A stretch of DNA of 64,000 nt, from contig NZ_QCZJ01000003.1 in the NCBI RefSeq assembly GCF_003075435.1, forward strand, positions 1-64,000, read 5' to 3'. Position 1 is the first letter of the stretch, and each line of letters starts with the position of its first letter. The position numbers were made by a program, and so were the translations under genes. The notes beneath the pieces are model-generated. The model searched no databases. It was not told where the DNA came from and worked only from the letters and a program-made list of their open reading frames with translations. The DNA is from Terrimonas sp. GTDB lineage: Bacteria; Bacteroidota; Bacteroidia; Chitinophagales; Chitinophagaceae. This document shows positions 36,934-45,316 of this stretch, piece after piece.

Positions 36934-37850
36934 TTTACAGGTTTCATGCGGCTTAAGAAAAATTTCTGCAGCACTTTTACATAGTCCTCATCTGTTCTTA
37001 AATACAAAAGGTCAGCGCCTGATTTGCGGAATGAGATTTTACAGGCTTCTTCATTCTGTACAAACTGCTGGTGATAATTATACTGAACCATTTTATCATT
37101 GGTATCTATCCACTGCCGTTCACCGGTTTCAAGGTCTTCAATCTGCATCAATCCTACTTCAGGCAAATTCATATCCATTTTATCATATACCTTAATGCCA
37201 ATCACATCGTGCCGGCTTCCGGCAACACGCAGCGGGTCATCATATTGCTCCACCATAAAATCACTCAGTATAAAGGCAATGCTTTTTTGCTTTACTGCAT
37301 TATTAAAAAACCTTACTGCTTCATTAAGGTTGGTTCCTTTACTTTTAGGTTTAACAGTAAGCAGTTCGCGAACAATATATAATACATGCTCTCTTCCTTT
37401 TTTAGGAGGGATGTAGAACTCGATCTTATCACTGAAAAATATTACCCCAACCTTATCATTATTATTCACCGCTGAGAAAGCAAGCACGGCGCAGACTTCT
37501 GTTATCAAATCTTTTTTTCGCTGATGAACAGTGCCGAATAAAGAGCTTGCGCTGATGTCAACCAGCAGCATCATTGTCAACTCTCTTTCTTCCTCAAACA
37601 TCTTGCTGAAAGGCTGATTCATTCTCGCGGAAACATTCCAGTCAATAAAGCGCACATCATCACCGGCGCTGTATTCCCGCACTTCCTTAAATGACATGCC
37701 TCTTCCTTTAAATGCAGTATGATACTCACCGGTAAAAAGGTTGGCAGTAAGTTTTTTACTTTTAATCTCCAGCTCTTTTACCTTTTTCAATATCTCCGCT
37801 ACACTTAAAGTGTCATCGTCTTTGCTTTTAGTATGTGCTCTTTTTTTCAA
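36930..37850 (-). CDS. DUF58 protein of the MoxR/Bat cluster
   Basis: 306 aa, read from TTG 37850. The DUF58 signature VRFIDWNVSARM and the preceding RGMSFKEVREYSAGDD are present, followed by a VWA-like fold with DISAS in place of the MIDAS DxSxS (MLLVDISASSLFG). The N-terminus from TTG is needed to keep the conserved helix KKVKELEIKSKKL. It is the second gene of the Bat cluster. It probably works with MoxR ATPase as a chaperone-like pair acting on envelope proteins, as inferred for the family. A 50-bp palindrome lies between its start and moxR. Confidence 0.9.
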   Translation of the reverse strand: MKKRAHTKSKDDDTLSVAEILKKVKELEIKSKKLTANLFTGEYHTAFKGRGMSFKEVREYSAGDDVRFIDWNVSARMNQPFSKMFEEERELTMMLLVDISASSLFGTVHQRKKDLITEVCAVLAFSAVNNNDKVGVIFFSDKIEFYIPPKKGREHVLYIVRELLTVKPKSKGTNLNEAVRFFNNAVKQKSIAFILSDFMVEQYDDPLRVAGSRHDVIGIKVYDKMDMNLPEVGLMQIEDLETGERQWIDTNDKMVQYNYHQQFVQNEEACKISFRKSGADLLYLRTDEDYVKVLQKFFLSRMKPVK

Positions 37851-37861
37851 ATCCTTAAATT

Positions 37862-37911
37862 AAGGTGCAGGGTATAAGGTGTAAGGCCTTAAACCCTACA
37901 CCTTGTACCTT
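37862..37911. repeat. AAGGTGTAAGG-type palindrome between moxR and the DUF58 gene
   Basis: Two 25-bp arms (37862-37886, 37887-37911) with no loop match at 20 of 25 positions. It starts two bases after the moxR stop codon region and ends 12 bases before the TTG start of the DUF58 gene on the minus strand. Confidence 0.65.
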
Positions 37912-37913
37912 TC

Positions 37914-38915
37914 TTACGGTACATTCACAGCTTTCAGCACTTCATCCACCACATTCTCTGCATTAATATTTTCCGCTTCTGCTTCGTATGTTAAGCCAAT
38001 ACGATGGCGCATCACATCTTTAGCTATACTTCTCACATCTTCAGGAATAACATACCCGCGCTTATTAATAAACGCATGAGCTTTTGATGCCAGTGCAAGA
38101 TTGATGGACGCCCTGGGAGATCCTCCGTAGGCAATCAGGGGTGTTAGTTTATCAAGATTGAACTTAGCCGGCTCCCTGGTAGCGAAAACAAGATCAAGAA
38201 TATAGTTTTCAATTTTTTCATCCATATAGATCTGGCGAACCAGGTCTCGTGCCTGTAGAATTTCCATACCACTCACCACAGGTTTTACTTCCGGCAGTTT
38301 TACACCCGACAGGTTTTGTCTTACAATCAGTTGCTCCTCCTGCCTGCTTGGATAATTGATCAACACCTTCAGCATAAACCTGTCAACCTGTGCTTCCGGC
38401 AATGGATAAGTTCCTTCCTGGTCAATAGGATTTTGTGTAGCCAGCACGAGGAACGGTTCATCCAATTTATAGGTGCTCTCGCCAATGGTTACCTGACGCT
38501 CCTGCATGGCTTCCAGCAGGGCGCTTTGCACTTTTGCCGGCGCACGGTTAATTTCATCTGCCAATATAAAGTTGGCGAAGATGGGACCTTTGCGAACCAC
38601 AAATTCATGTTTTTGCTGGTTATATATCATGGTGCCGATCACATCGGCGGGCAAAAGGTCTGGCGTAAATTGTATACGGCTGAATTTTGCATTGATCGCC
38701 TGCGACAGCGATTTTATGGATAATGTTTTAGCAAGACCGGGCACACCTTCAAGCAGTACATGCCCGTTGCTCAGCAGGCCGATAAGCAGGCGGCTTACCA
38801 TATAATGCTGCCCTACAATCACTTTTGATATTTCACTTTCCAGCCTGTCAACAAATGCCGCTGTCACCTGTATTCTTTGATTCAGCGCTTTTATATCTTC
38901 TGCCGTTTGTAACAT
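37914..38915 (-). CDS. MoxR-type AAA+ ATPase
   Basis: 333 aa. Walker A GVPGLAKT at 57-64, Walker B with D120-E121 (ILADEINRAP), sensor 1 ATQNPIDQEGTYPLPEAQ and arginine finger RF are all as expected for MoxR. First gene of the Bat cluster, and the likely motor that remodels or assembles the downstream VWA membrane proteins. Start ATG 38915 gives normal length. A 14-bp stretch before the coding region shows no clear -7 box. Similar operons occur across Bacteroidota. Confidence 0.93.
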   Translation of the reverse strand: MLQTAEDIKALNQRIQVTAAFVDRLESEISKVIVGQHYMVSRLLIGLLSNGHVLLEGVPGLAKTLSIKSLSQAINAKFSRIQFTPDLLPADVIGTMIYNQQKHEFVVRKGPIFANFILADEINRAPAKVQSALLEAMQERQVTIGESTYKLDEPFLVLATQNPIDQEGTYPLPEAQVDRFMLKVLINYPSRQEEQLIVRQNLSGVKLPEVKPVVSGMEILQARDLVRQIYMDEKIENYILDLVFATREPAKFNLDKLTPLIAYGGSPRASINLALASKAHAFINKRGYVIPEDVRSIAKDVMRHRIGLTYEAEAENINAENVVDEVLKAVNVP

Positions 38916-38997
38916 GTGTATGAATAGTTGTTTATTAAGCTAAATTAGGAGAATGATACTTCTGTTTTGCAAAGCCTTTGCCAAAAATTCCGCAATA

Positions 38998-39450
38998 TCA
39001 CTCTTTATTTTTAGTATCAATGGTTATTGTAACAGGACCGTCATTCAAAAGTGATACTTTCATATCTGCCCCAAAAATGCCTGTTTGTATCTTTTTGCCG
39101 AGATCACTTTCAAGCTGTGCTATCATTTTTTCATATAAAGGAATGGCAAAATCAGGCTTGCTTGCACGTATATATGATGGGCGGTTGCCTTTTTTTGTTG
39201 ATGCATGCAATGTAAACTGGCTGATCAAAAGTATATCGCCACCTGCATCTTTTACAGAAACATTCATTATGCCATTATCATCATTAAAAATACGCATGCT
39301 TACAATTTTGCCGCTCAGCCATTCAATGTCTTCTGTAGTATCAGCATCTTCAATACCCATCAGCACCAGCAAGCCATTCTGTATGGCGCCGGTGGTATTA
39401 CCATCCACTACCACCGATGCATGTGAAACACGTTGTAAAACTGCTCTCAT
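38998..39450 (-). CDS. dtd: D-aminoacyl-tRNA deacylase
   Basis: 150 aa, normal length. The two active-site motifs are SQFTL at 77-81, carrying the catalytic threonine 80, and NDGPVT at 136-141, the cross-subunit Gly-Pro motif that rejects L-amino acids. The enzyme hydrolyses D-aminoacyl-tRNA and mischarged Gly-tRNA(Ala). It lies upstream of moxR on the same strand with an 82-bp gap; whether they share a transcript is open. The N-terminus MRAVLQRVSHASV is canonical. Confidence 0.96.
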   Translation of the reverse strand: MRAVLQRVSHASVVVDGNTTGAIQNGLLVLMGIEDADTTEDIEWLSGKIVSMRIFNDDNGIMNVSVKDAGGDILLISQFTLHASTKKGNRPSYIRASKPDFAIPLYEKMIAQLESDLGKKIQTGIFGADMKVSLLNDGPVTITIDTKNKE

Positions 39451-39542
39451 AAGTTAAATAATTTCCTTTTTTGTAATAGCATACTGAATATATGGATGAA
39501 CCAATGATTAACACGAATGCATGAATAAAGATTTTTGCACGC

Positions 39543-40562
39543 TCACTCCATTTCTTTCTTAAACAATTTCCCTTTATCAACCCACCACCAATACCATTTG
39601 CCGCCAGTTGCCCTGGAAACATCAAAGTCTGCAACTGAAAAACTGCCGTTGCCCGTGGCGGACCCCTGTATTTCGTATACTTTTAATGCCTGTTCCTTTT
39701 GCTTCCATTGCAAAGATCTTCCCGGCTCGCAAACTTCAGGCATTTTTGACTTATCCGTAATAATAAAATACGCCTTGCTTTCGCCTATAACAGTCGCTAC
39801 GCCATTCTCATCTATACAAATGGCGGTGCGTTCATCCGGCGCAACGCCCCTGGGATATATTTTGAAATCTTTACTGATACGCGCAAGAAAGGCTACATGC
39901 CTGCCTTCCCGTTTGCGGGCAAGATAATGCTGGTCGCTTATTACCTGCTGCAAAAAAGGCGCCTGTAAAAAATCATTATTATACAGTGTAATCCTGTTGT
40001 TATACGGGTTGAGCAAGGAAGAATCAGCAACGGCACTGCCGTTTTCGCCGCTGTAATATAAACCGGTAAGTATGGCGCAGCCCGCGCTTGTGCCGCCAAC
40101 CGGCACATTTTTTTCGTTTAGCAGATAGTTAATAGCTGCATTCAATTTTGTGCCACGCCAGTTATTCATATACCGCGACTGGTCACCACCTGCAATAAAA
40201 AGCATTTCAGCGTTTCTAACCGTCATGGCTACCGTATCATTATCCGCCAGCTCTTTTGAGACTATATTAAGTGTTTCAACGGAATTTACACCTCCCAGCA
40301 TATAAATATCCTTAGTATAACCATCATTGGCAGAGGCAGTTAACACCACCACATCACCACCGCCGCTTTTGGCTATCATCCACTTAAAAGCGCCGGGCAC
40401 ATTACCTCCACCCCCAATTAATGCAGTACCTGCCGTGGTTTTTGTAGTTATATCAGCACCATTACCTGTTCGCCCCATTGAACCGGGTTTAACCTGGGCA
40501 ATAGAAAGCCTGAAAAACAGGCTGCTACAGATTAAAAGACTGATTCGAATAAAATGCGTCAC
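39543..40562 (-). CDS. Secreted cyanophycinase-like S51 peptidase
   Basis: The frame is open from TTG 40691, but GTG 40562 directly precedes a good signal peptide (THFIRISLLICSSLFF, cleaved after SIAQ), giving 339 aa; inner ATGs at 40646 or 40640 are alternatives. GTSAGCA with the nucleophile serine 159 and the GGGGNVPGAF and GGDQSRYMNNW sequences identify peptidase S51/cyanophycinase. Such enzymes cleave Asp-Arg polymers or N-terminal aspartyl dipeptides. Export suggests use of external cyanophycin or a related peptide as a nitrogen source. Cyanophycin synthetase is not in the window. Confidence 0.87.
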   Translation of the reverse strand: MTHFIRISLLICSSLFFRLSIAQVKPGSMGRTGNGADITTKTTAGTALIGGGGNVPGAFKWMIAKSGGGDVVVLTASANDGYTKDIYMLGGVNSVETLNIVSKELADNDTVAMTVRNAEMLFIAGGDQSRYMNNWRGTKLNAAINYLLNEKNVPVGGTSAGCAILTGLYYSGENGSAVADSSLLNPYNNRITLYNNDFLQAPFLQQVISDQHYLARKREGRHVAFLARISKDFKIYPRGVAPDERTAICIDENGVATVIGESKAYFIITDKSKMPEVCEPGRSLQWKQKEQALKVYEIQGSATGNGSFSVADFDVSRATGGKWYWWWVDKGKLFKKEME

Positions 40563-40705
40563 AATTTTGATATTATATACAGATGATATCGTTGAAAAAA
40601 GGTAAATTTCCTGTGCAATATACCTCTGATACAGCAGCATTAACATTGATTTGTAAATTTCTCTTGAATATTTATTGTTGTTTTTAGCCAAGAGGAACTC
40701 CCATA

Positions 40706-40749
40706 AAATTTTTCATTCATCCTTTGTGTATTTTATGAATGAAAAATTT
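40706..40749. repeat. Perfect 15-bp inverted repeat in the arfB upstream region
   Basis: Arms 40706-40720 and 40735-40749 (AAATTTTTCATTCAT and its complement) flank a 14-base loop. It ends five bases before a TACGTTTG -7 candidate for arfB, so it overlaps the expected -33 region. Confidence 0.75.
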
Positions 40750-40753
40750 CATG

Positions 40754-40761
40754 TACGTTTG
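40754..40761 (+). promoter_or_regulatory. Candidate -7 box of arfB
   Basis: TACGTTTG matches the Bacteroidota -7 consensus exactly, 56 bases before ATG 40818. A TTTT stretch at 40731-40734 is at the right distance for a weak -33 element. Confidence 0.5.
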
Positions 40762-40817
40762 GAAGAAAATAGTTTTGCGGCGGAAGTAACTGCAGCCAAA
40801 AGGGGAATAATTGTAGT

Positions 40818-41228
40818 ATGGGCAAGATAGATATACAGAAGGAAATCATTTTTAAAACCGCAAGAAGCAGTGGCAAAGGCGGGCAGAATGTGAACAAGGT
40901 AGAAACAATGGTGGAAGGATATTTTCATATAGCTGATTCCAAAATATTAAGTGAAACGCAAAGGGAAACAGTTCTTCAAAAATTAAATAACAGGATAACA
41001 GCAGAAGGATATTTACTGGTAAAATCACAGGCAGCACGTACGCAACTAAGTAACAAGCAACTTGTGATAAAAAAGATAAACGAACTGATCAATCAATCCT
41101 TAATAAAGCCACGTAAACGCATAGCCAGCACACCCTCTAAAGCATCTAAGGAAAAAAGAATTGAGCAAAAGAAATTAAAATCGCAGGTAAAGGATAGAAG
41201 AAAGAAAGTAAATATTCATACGGACTGA
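40818..41228 (+). CDS. arfB: Ribosome-rescue hydrolase ArfB (YaeJ-like)
   Basis: 136 aa. The GGQ catalytic motif is at residues 21-23 within a compact RF1-like domain, and there is no codon-recognition domain. The C-terminus is strongly basic (KPRKRIASTPSKASKEKRIEQ, then KKLKSQ and DRRKKVN), the tail that enters the empty mRNA channel of stalled ribosomes. It releases peptides from ribosomes lacking a stop codon. It precedes the MbnP-like gene by 29 bp on the same strand; cotranscription is possible but functionally unrelated. Confidence 0.93.
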   Translation: MGKIDIQKEIIFKTARSSGKGGQNVNKVETMVEGYFHIADSKILSETQRETVLQKLNNRITAEGYLLVKSQAARTQLSNKQLVIKKINELINQSLIKPRKRIASTPSKASKEKRIEQKKLKSQVKDRRKKVNIHTD

Positions 41229-41257
41229 AGCTGCCTGCATGGAATGTAACTACTAAT

Positions 41258-42019
41258 ATGAAGACTGTTTTTCTATACTGTATACTCAGTTGTGGATTGC
41301 TGCTTTTTGCCTGCCAGAAAGAGCTTGCTGGTAATGCAGGCACAACACAACAGTATACTGTAAAAATCACTTTTCAGCCTGTGATTAACAGCCAGGCTTT
41401 GGTTCTAGGTGAAACATATCATAATAGTTTTGGGGAAGATTATTCGATAACCGCTTTGCGTTTTTATGCAGCACATCCATCATTAAAAAATAATAATACT
41501 ATACTGGCAGTAACCGGTGAAACAAAGTATCGCCTTATCGATGCCTCGCTGAACAATACTTTATCATTTACTGTTACTACCACAGATAGTATATTCAATA
41601 GCTTTTCTTTTCAAATCGGCGTTGATAGTATAGATAATGTAAGCGGGGTGCAATCTGGTGATCTTGATCCGGGAAAAGGAATGTTCTGGACATGGAACAG
41701 CGGTTATGTAATGGCAAAGCTGGAAGGGACTTCATCATTTTCTGGCATGCCCGGCCACGAATTTACTTATCATGTTGGCGGGTTTTCAGGGGCGAATAAC
41801 AGCATCAGAAGTATTACGCTTGCAACGCAACAGGTAAAATTAAACAGTAACCGCACTACCGGCATTATTGTATATGCAGATATCAATAGATGGTTCAGCG
41901 GTGTACATAGCTTAAAAATAAGCGATAATGCTTTTGTGCATAGTCCCGGAGAGCTTGCCAGGCAATATGCGGATAATTATGCAGTTATGTTCAGTATAGC
42001 GGAAATTGCGGGTGAATAA
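41258..42019 (+). CDS. MbnP-like lipoprotein (putative copper-binding)
   Basis: 253 aa. The lipobox LFAC places the lipidated cysteine at 19. The MbnP-family core is visible: FGEDYSITALRFYAA (about 58-72), then GDLDPGKGMFWTWNSGY with tryptophans 144 and 146 and Met142, then Met152 and His172 (YHVGG). In methanotroph MbnP and the related CorA/MopE proteins, a tryptophan is converted to kynurenine by the partner diheme enzyme and then helps bind Cu(I). The stop overlaps the start of the MbnH-like gene by one base, so they are translationally coupled. No methanobactin genes are nearby. Confidence 0.85.
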   Translation: MKTVFLYCILSCGLLLFACQKELAGNAGTTQQYTVKITFQPVINSQALVLGETYHNSFGEDYSITALRFYAAHPSLKNNNTILAVTGETKYRLIDASLNNTLSFTVTTTDSIFNSFSFQIGVDSIDNVSGVQSGDLDPGKGMFWTWNSGYVMAKLEGTSSFSGMPGHEFTYHVGGFSGANNSIRSITLATQQVKLNSNRTTGIIVYADINRWFSGVHSLKISDNAFVHSPGELARQYADNYAVMFSIAEIAGE

Positions 42020-43059
42020 TGAAAAAATCAATTTTATATATTGCGGGTGTGCTGTTTGCCGGCTTATGTGTGGTTGAAAGCTGCAAAAAGCAGGATGGAG
42101 GAAATAACGCACTTACTCCGATCGCATTTATCATACCCGATGGCTTTCCGCAACCGGTATATACATTTGAAAACAACCAGCTTACGGAACAGGGTTTTCA
42201 GTTAGGTAAGAGATTATTTTATGATGGGCGGCTTTCAAAAGACGGCAACTTCCCCTGTGCATCCTGCCATCAGCAGTTTGCGGCGTTTGCTACGCTTGAT
42301 CATCCGCTGAGCCACGGTTTTGACAACCAGTTTACTACGCGCAATGCTCCCGGTTTATTCAATGTGGCATGGATGAAAACATTGCATTGGGATGGCGGCA
42401 TAAATCACATAGAGGTGCAGCCGCTGGCGCCAATAGAAGCTGCCAATGAAATGGCTGAAACCATTGATAATATTATTACCAAACTTAAAGCCGATGCCGG
42501 TTACAGGCAAATGTTCAAAGCTGCTTTTGGCGACGAAGAAATCAACTCGCAACGCATGCTTAAGGCGCTGGCACAATTTGTCGCCATGATCGTTTCATCA
42601 GATTCCAAATACGATCGTGTAAAAAAAGGGCAGGCAACATTTACCATTGCAGAAGAAAGCGGCTATAAAATTTTCCAGGCAAAATGCGCTTCATGCCATA
42701 CTGAACCATTGTTTACTGATGACTCTTTCCGCAATACCGGGCTTCCGGTAGATGATGTTTTAAAAGATTATGGCAGAATGCGGATAACAGGCGATCCGGC
42801 GGATTCTTTAAAATTTAAAGTGCCAAGCCTGAGAAATATATTTGCTACATTCCCCTATGGGCATGATGGACGGTTTTATTCTGTTGGTGCGGTTATAGAT
42901 CATTACCGCAACAGCGTTATAAGCAGCGCGACTACCGATCCGCTGGTTGCCAATAAAATTCCCATAACAGACTATGAAAAGTTAGACCTGCTGTCTTTTC
43001 TGCAAACACTTACAGACTCTACGTTGATTAATAATACCCGGTTTGCCATCGGGGAATGA
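42019..43059 (+). CDS. MbnH-like diheme c-type peroxidase-fold enzyme
   Basis: 346 aa with a lipoprotein-like start (VVESC, cysteine about 21). Two heme motifs CASCH are at 80-84 and 223-227, and the MauG/CcpA fold is clear. Where the peroxidase at 25718 has HNGM, this protein has HDGR at 282-285 followed by Phe-Tyr, so the methionine ligand of the high-potential heme is absent. That is the kind of change seen in MauG/MbnH enzymes that oxidise a partner protein instead of reducing peroxide. It overlaps the MbnP-like gene by one base. I infer it modifies that partner. Confidence 0.87.
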   Translation: MKKSILYIAGVLFAGLCVVESCKKQDGGNNALTPIAFIIPDGFPQPVYTFENNQLTEQGFQLGKRLFYDGRLSKDGNFPCASCHQQFAAFATLDHPLSHGFDNQFTTRNAPGLFNVAWMKTLHWDGGINHIEVQPLAPIEAANEMAETIDNIITKLKADAGYRQMFKAAFGDEEINSQRMLKALAQFVAMIVSSDSKYDRVKKGQATFTIAEESGYKIFQAKCASCHTEPLFTDDSFRNTGLPVDDVLKDYGRMRITGDPADSLKFKVPSLRNIFATFPYGHDGRFYSVGAVIDHYRNSVISSATTDPLVANKIPITDYEKLDLLSFLQTLTDSTLINNTRFAIGE

Positions 43060-43075
43060 AGAAATAATACCTGGT

Positions 43076-43492
43076 TTATATATCAGTTTCCGCAAGCGCT
43101 TTTATATTGCTCATGGTTGTTGGCATCATTTTACTTATTCTTTTTCCAAACACGTTCCACCAAACCCAGGCTAATGGTCCCTCAGCCCAAACTTCGTGTG
43201 TAAAAGTTGTTTTGCTGTTATCATAGCCCAAATAACGATGAATATGAAATGCAGCAAATGGAAATTTTGCGATTACGGTGTAAGAAAAATTAGGATCACA
43301 GGCAGCAACTTTAAAACCTGCTTTTGGGCCACGTTCAGGTATAATCACACCATGAACATTTTTTTTGAAGGAATCTTTAATCCTGGCTCCACGCAATCCT
43401 ACATCCCACTTTTTCCAGTTATTTACATCAGTCCAGATTTTCCATATCTTTTCAGGACTTGCAGTCGTCAACATAGTATGTGCTATGTACAT
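43076..43492 (-). CDS. SRPBCC family protein
   Basis: 138 aa. The polyketide-cyclase/START-like fold is indicated by the N-terminus (ASPEKIWKIWTDVNNWKKWDVGLRG split over the first helix) and the C-terminal helix after AEGPLAWVWWNVFGK. These small proteins bind hydrophobic ligands or act as cyclases or stress proteins; no specific ligand can be assigned. No signal peptide. It is a single gene, convergent to the MbnH-like gene with a 16-bp gap. Length and fold fit the family. Confidence 0.85.
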   Translation of the reverse strand: MYIAHTMLTTASPEKIWKIWTDVNNWKKWDVGLRGARIKDSFKKNVHGVIIPERGPKAGFKVAACDPNFSYTVIAKFPFAAFHIHRYLGYDNSKTTFTHEVWAEGPLAWVWWNVFGKRISKMMPTTMSNIKALAETDI

Positions 43493-43643
43493 AAACGTGT
43501 GGATTAATGATACAGGAAAGGTATAGGAAACAATCCATCACACAATTAACATTTTTTTCAGGAAATAGAATGCTGTATTATAATGTACTGATAATCATTG
43601 TAATGTATCCAATATTAAGTTTATGTTAAGCGATTGGATCTTG

Positions 43644-44156
43644 TCAGAATTTATAGCAAAGCCCTCCCGGCAATGAAAAATAGGTGCTTGAAAAATTGAA
43701 TGTAATACTTGGGCTTACGGTTACGTATAACCGCTTGAATATGGAATATTGAGCAGATAACTTTATGTTTAAACCAACAGCAGTTTCAGATTGATATGCA
43801 TCATCTGTATTGATTGCTTTAAAAGACTGCCTGTAAAAACCTGTTCCAACAAATCCATTTAACGCAAACTTAGGTGCGTGGGCAAACGTTCTGCCGTACA
43901 GCAGGTTTACCTGGTCAACAGCATATTTATTTCCTGCAATCCGCATATTCGTTGCCGTTTCATATGCTGCGCCAATCAAATGTTTGTTTTTACGGGCAAC
44001 AGCTTCCCATGAAAAAACAAAACCGGTTGACTTAATATCTTTTGCAATACTGCTGATGCCGTAATGCATACCGGCGCTATGAAACTTCCATTTTTCCTGG
44101 GCATCTGCCTGCCATATACTGCATAAAGAAATTAATGAACTGTATAGGATTTTCAT
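43644..44156 (-). CDS. Secreted hypothetical protein, possible outer-membrane barrel
   Basis: 170 aa with a signal peptide (MKILYSSLISLCSIWQADAQ). The mature part alternates polar and aromatic residues (YGRTFAHAPKFALNGFVG, YSIFKRLYVTVSPSITFNF) and ends in phenylalanine (CYKF), which is the pattern of a small outer-membrane beta-barrel. No named domain was recognised. It lies alone between the SRPBCC gene and the EamA transporter on the same strand. Function unknown. Confidence 0.75.
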   Translation of the reverse strand: MKILYSSLISLCSIWQADAQEKWKFHSAGMHYGISSIAKDIKSTGFVFSWEAVARKNKHLIGAAYETATNMRIAGNKYAVDQVNLLYGRTFAHAPKFALNGFVGTGFYRQSFKAINTDDAYQSETAVGLNIKLSAQYSIFKRLYVTVSPSITFNFSSTYFSLPGGLCYKF

Positions 44157-44258
44157 ATCAGGCTTTGTTTTGGACTATCAGCAATCAGCCATAGGCTGTC
44201 AGTCGCTCACATGTTTGTTGATAGCTGACAGTGAAAGAATAAAGTTCGCTACAATTTA

Positions 44259-45227
44259 TCAACGTGTGATCTTTTCCTTTTTAAACCCGGTATTTACCAA
44301 ATAAATACCCGCTATTGTAACAAGGGTCCCTGCGGTTATTATAAACGTGAGCTTTTCATCATTTAATATAGCGCCTACTATTACCGCCACAATAGGATTC
44401 ACATACGCATATATAGATACCTGGGCGGCAGGTAACCTTTTAAGGGCATATATAAATGCAGAATAGGTTATGATTGAGCCAATGATAACAAGGTAGGCTA
44501 TAGCTCCCCAGGCAGTAATATCAATATGTGCGGGAGAAGCGAATTGCCCTGTAAAAAATGAAACAGCGAGTAATACAATTCCACCAATAAACATTTGCCA
44601 GCCCAGGCTGAAATAGGGGTTAACATTCTTTGCGTTTCTTACCGTAAAGATTGTACCGAAAGCCCAGGTAATAGATGCTACCACATTCAGCAACACCCCC
44701 AGCGAAAAAGAAGAGTTGAAAAGATCGTGGATATAATCTGAAAAGATGATGAGTATACCTGTTACGCCAAGCAATAACCCTGAGATTGTAGTTACATTTA
44801 ACTTCGTTTCTTTAAATACAAAGCTGCTGATTATTGCAATCCATATGGGTGAAGCGGCGCCTATTACCGAGCCCAGCCCGCTCGGCATATATTTCATAGA
44901 CCAGGTGCTGAGCCCGTTATTAATAACGATCATCAGCAAGCTCATCCATAAAAATTGAATAAACTGCTCTTTGGTGGGAAGCCGGAAGCCTTTAATAAAA
45001 AAGAAGATGAGATAAAGTATTCCTGCAAATAGTTGCCTGAAGCCTGCAAGTTGCAAAGCGGGCATATGCTGAACCCCTTTTTTTGAAGCGAGCCATGTTG
45101 TTCCCCAGAAAAAGCATACAATACCTACGGCCAATATAGCTTTTGTTCTGTCGCTTTGATTACGAAGATAAACAGGTTGAATGATCGCTCTTGCCTTGTC
45201 GTAAATATCGTAGATATAATTTTTCAT
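44259..45227 (-). CDS. EamA/DMT-family transporter
   Basis: 322 aa with ten membrane helices in two EamA repeats: first repeat from about residue 32 (AILAVGIVCFFWGTTWLASKKG), second from about 175 (GVLLNVVASITWAFGTIFTVRN). Each repeat ends with the characteristic PIxxxL/IVG segment (ASPIWIAIISS, VNPIVAVIVGAIL). The N-terminal 30 residues are polar and longer than in many members. Such proteins export metabolites such as amino acids; substrate unknown. It follows purH on the minus strand across an inverted repeat. Confidence 0.92.
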   Translation of the reverse strand: MKNYIYDIYDKARAIIQPVYLRNQSDRTKAILAVGIVCFFWGTTWLASKKGVQHMPALQLAGFRQLFAGILYLIFFFIKGFRLPTKEQFIQFLWMSLLMIVINNGLSTWSMKYMPSGLGSVIGAASPIWIAIISSFVFKETKLNVTTISGLLLGVTGILIIFSDYIHDLFNSSFSLGVLLNVVASITWAFGTIFTVRNAKNVNPYFSLGWQMFIGGIVLLAVSFFTGQFASPAHIDITAWGAIAYLVIIGSIITYSAFIYALKRLPAAQVSIYAYVNPIVAVIVGAILNDEKLTFIITAGTLVTIAGIYLVNTGFKKEKITR

Positions 45228-45257
45228 GGAGTTACTGTTTGTAATTTATGGTTTGTA

Positions 45258-45313
45258 GTTTGTAGTTTATGGTTGATATATCAGCCCTAAACTATTAACC
45301 ATAAACTACAAAC
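45258..45313. repeat. GTAGTTTATGG-type perfect 17-bp inverted repeat
   Basis: Arms 45258-45274 and 45297-45313 are exactly complementary with a 22-base loop, and the left side carries an extra TTTGTAG copy (45252-45258). It starts four bases after the purH stop on the minus strand. No T-tract follows, so it is repeat-like rather than a classic terminator. Confidence 0.8.
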
Positions 45314-45316
45314 CTC

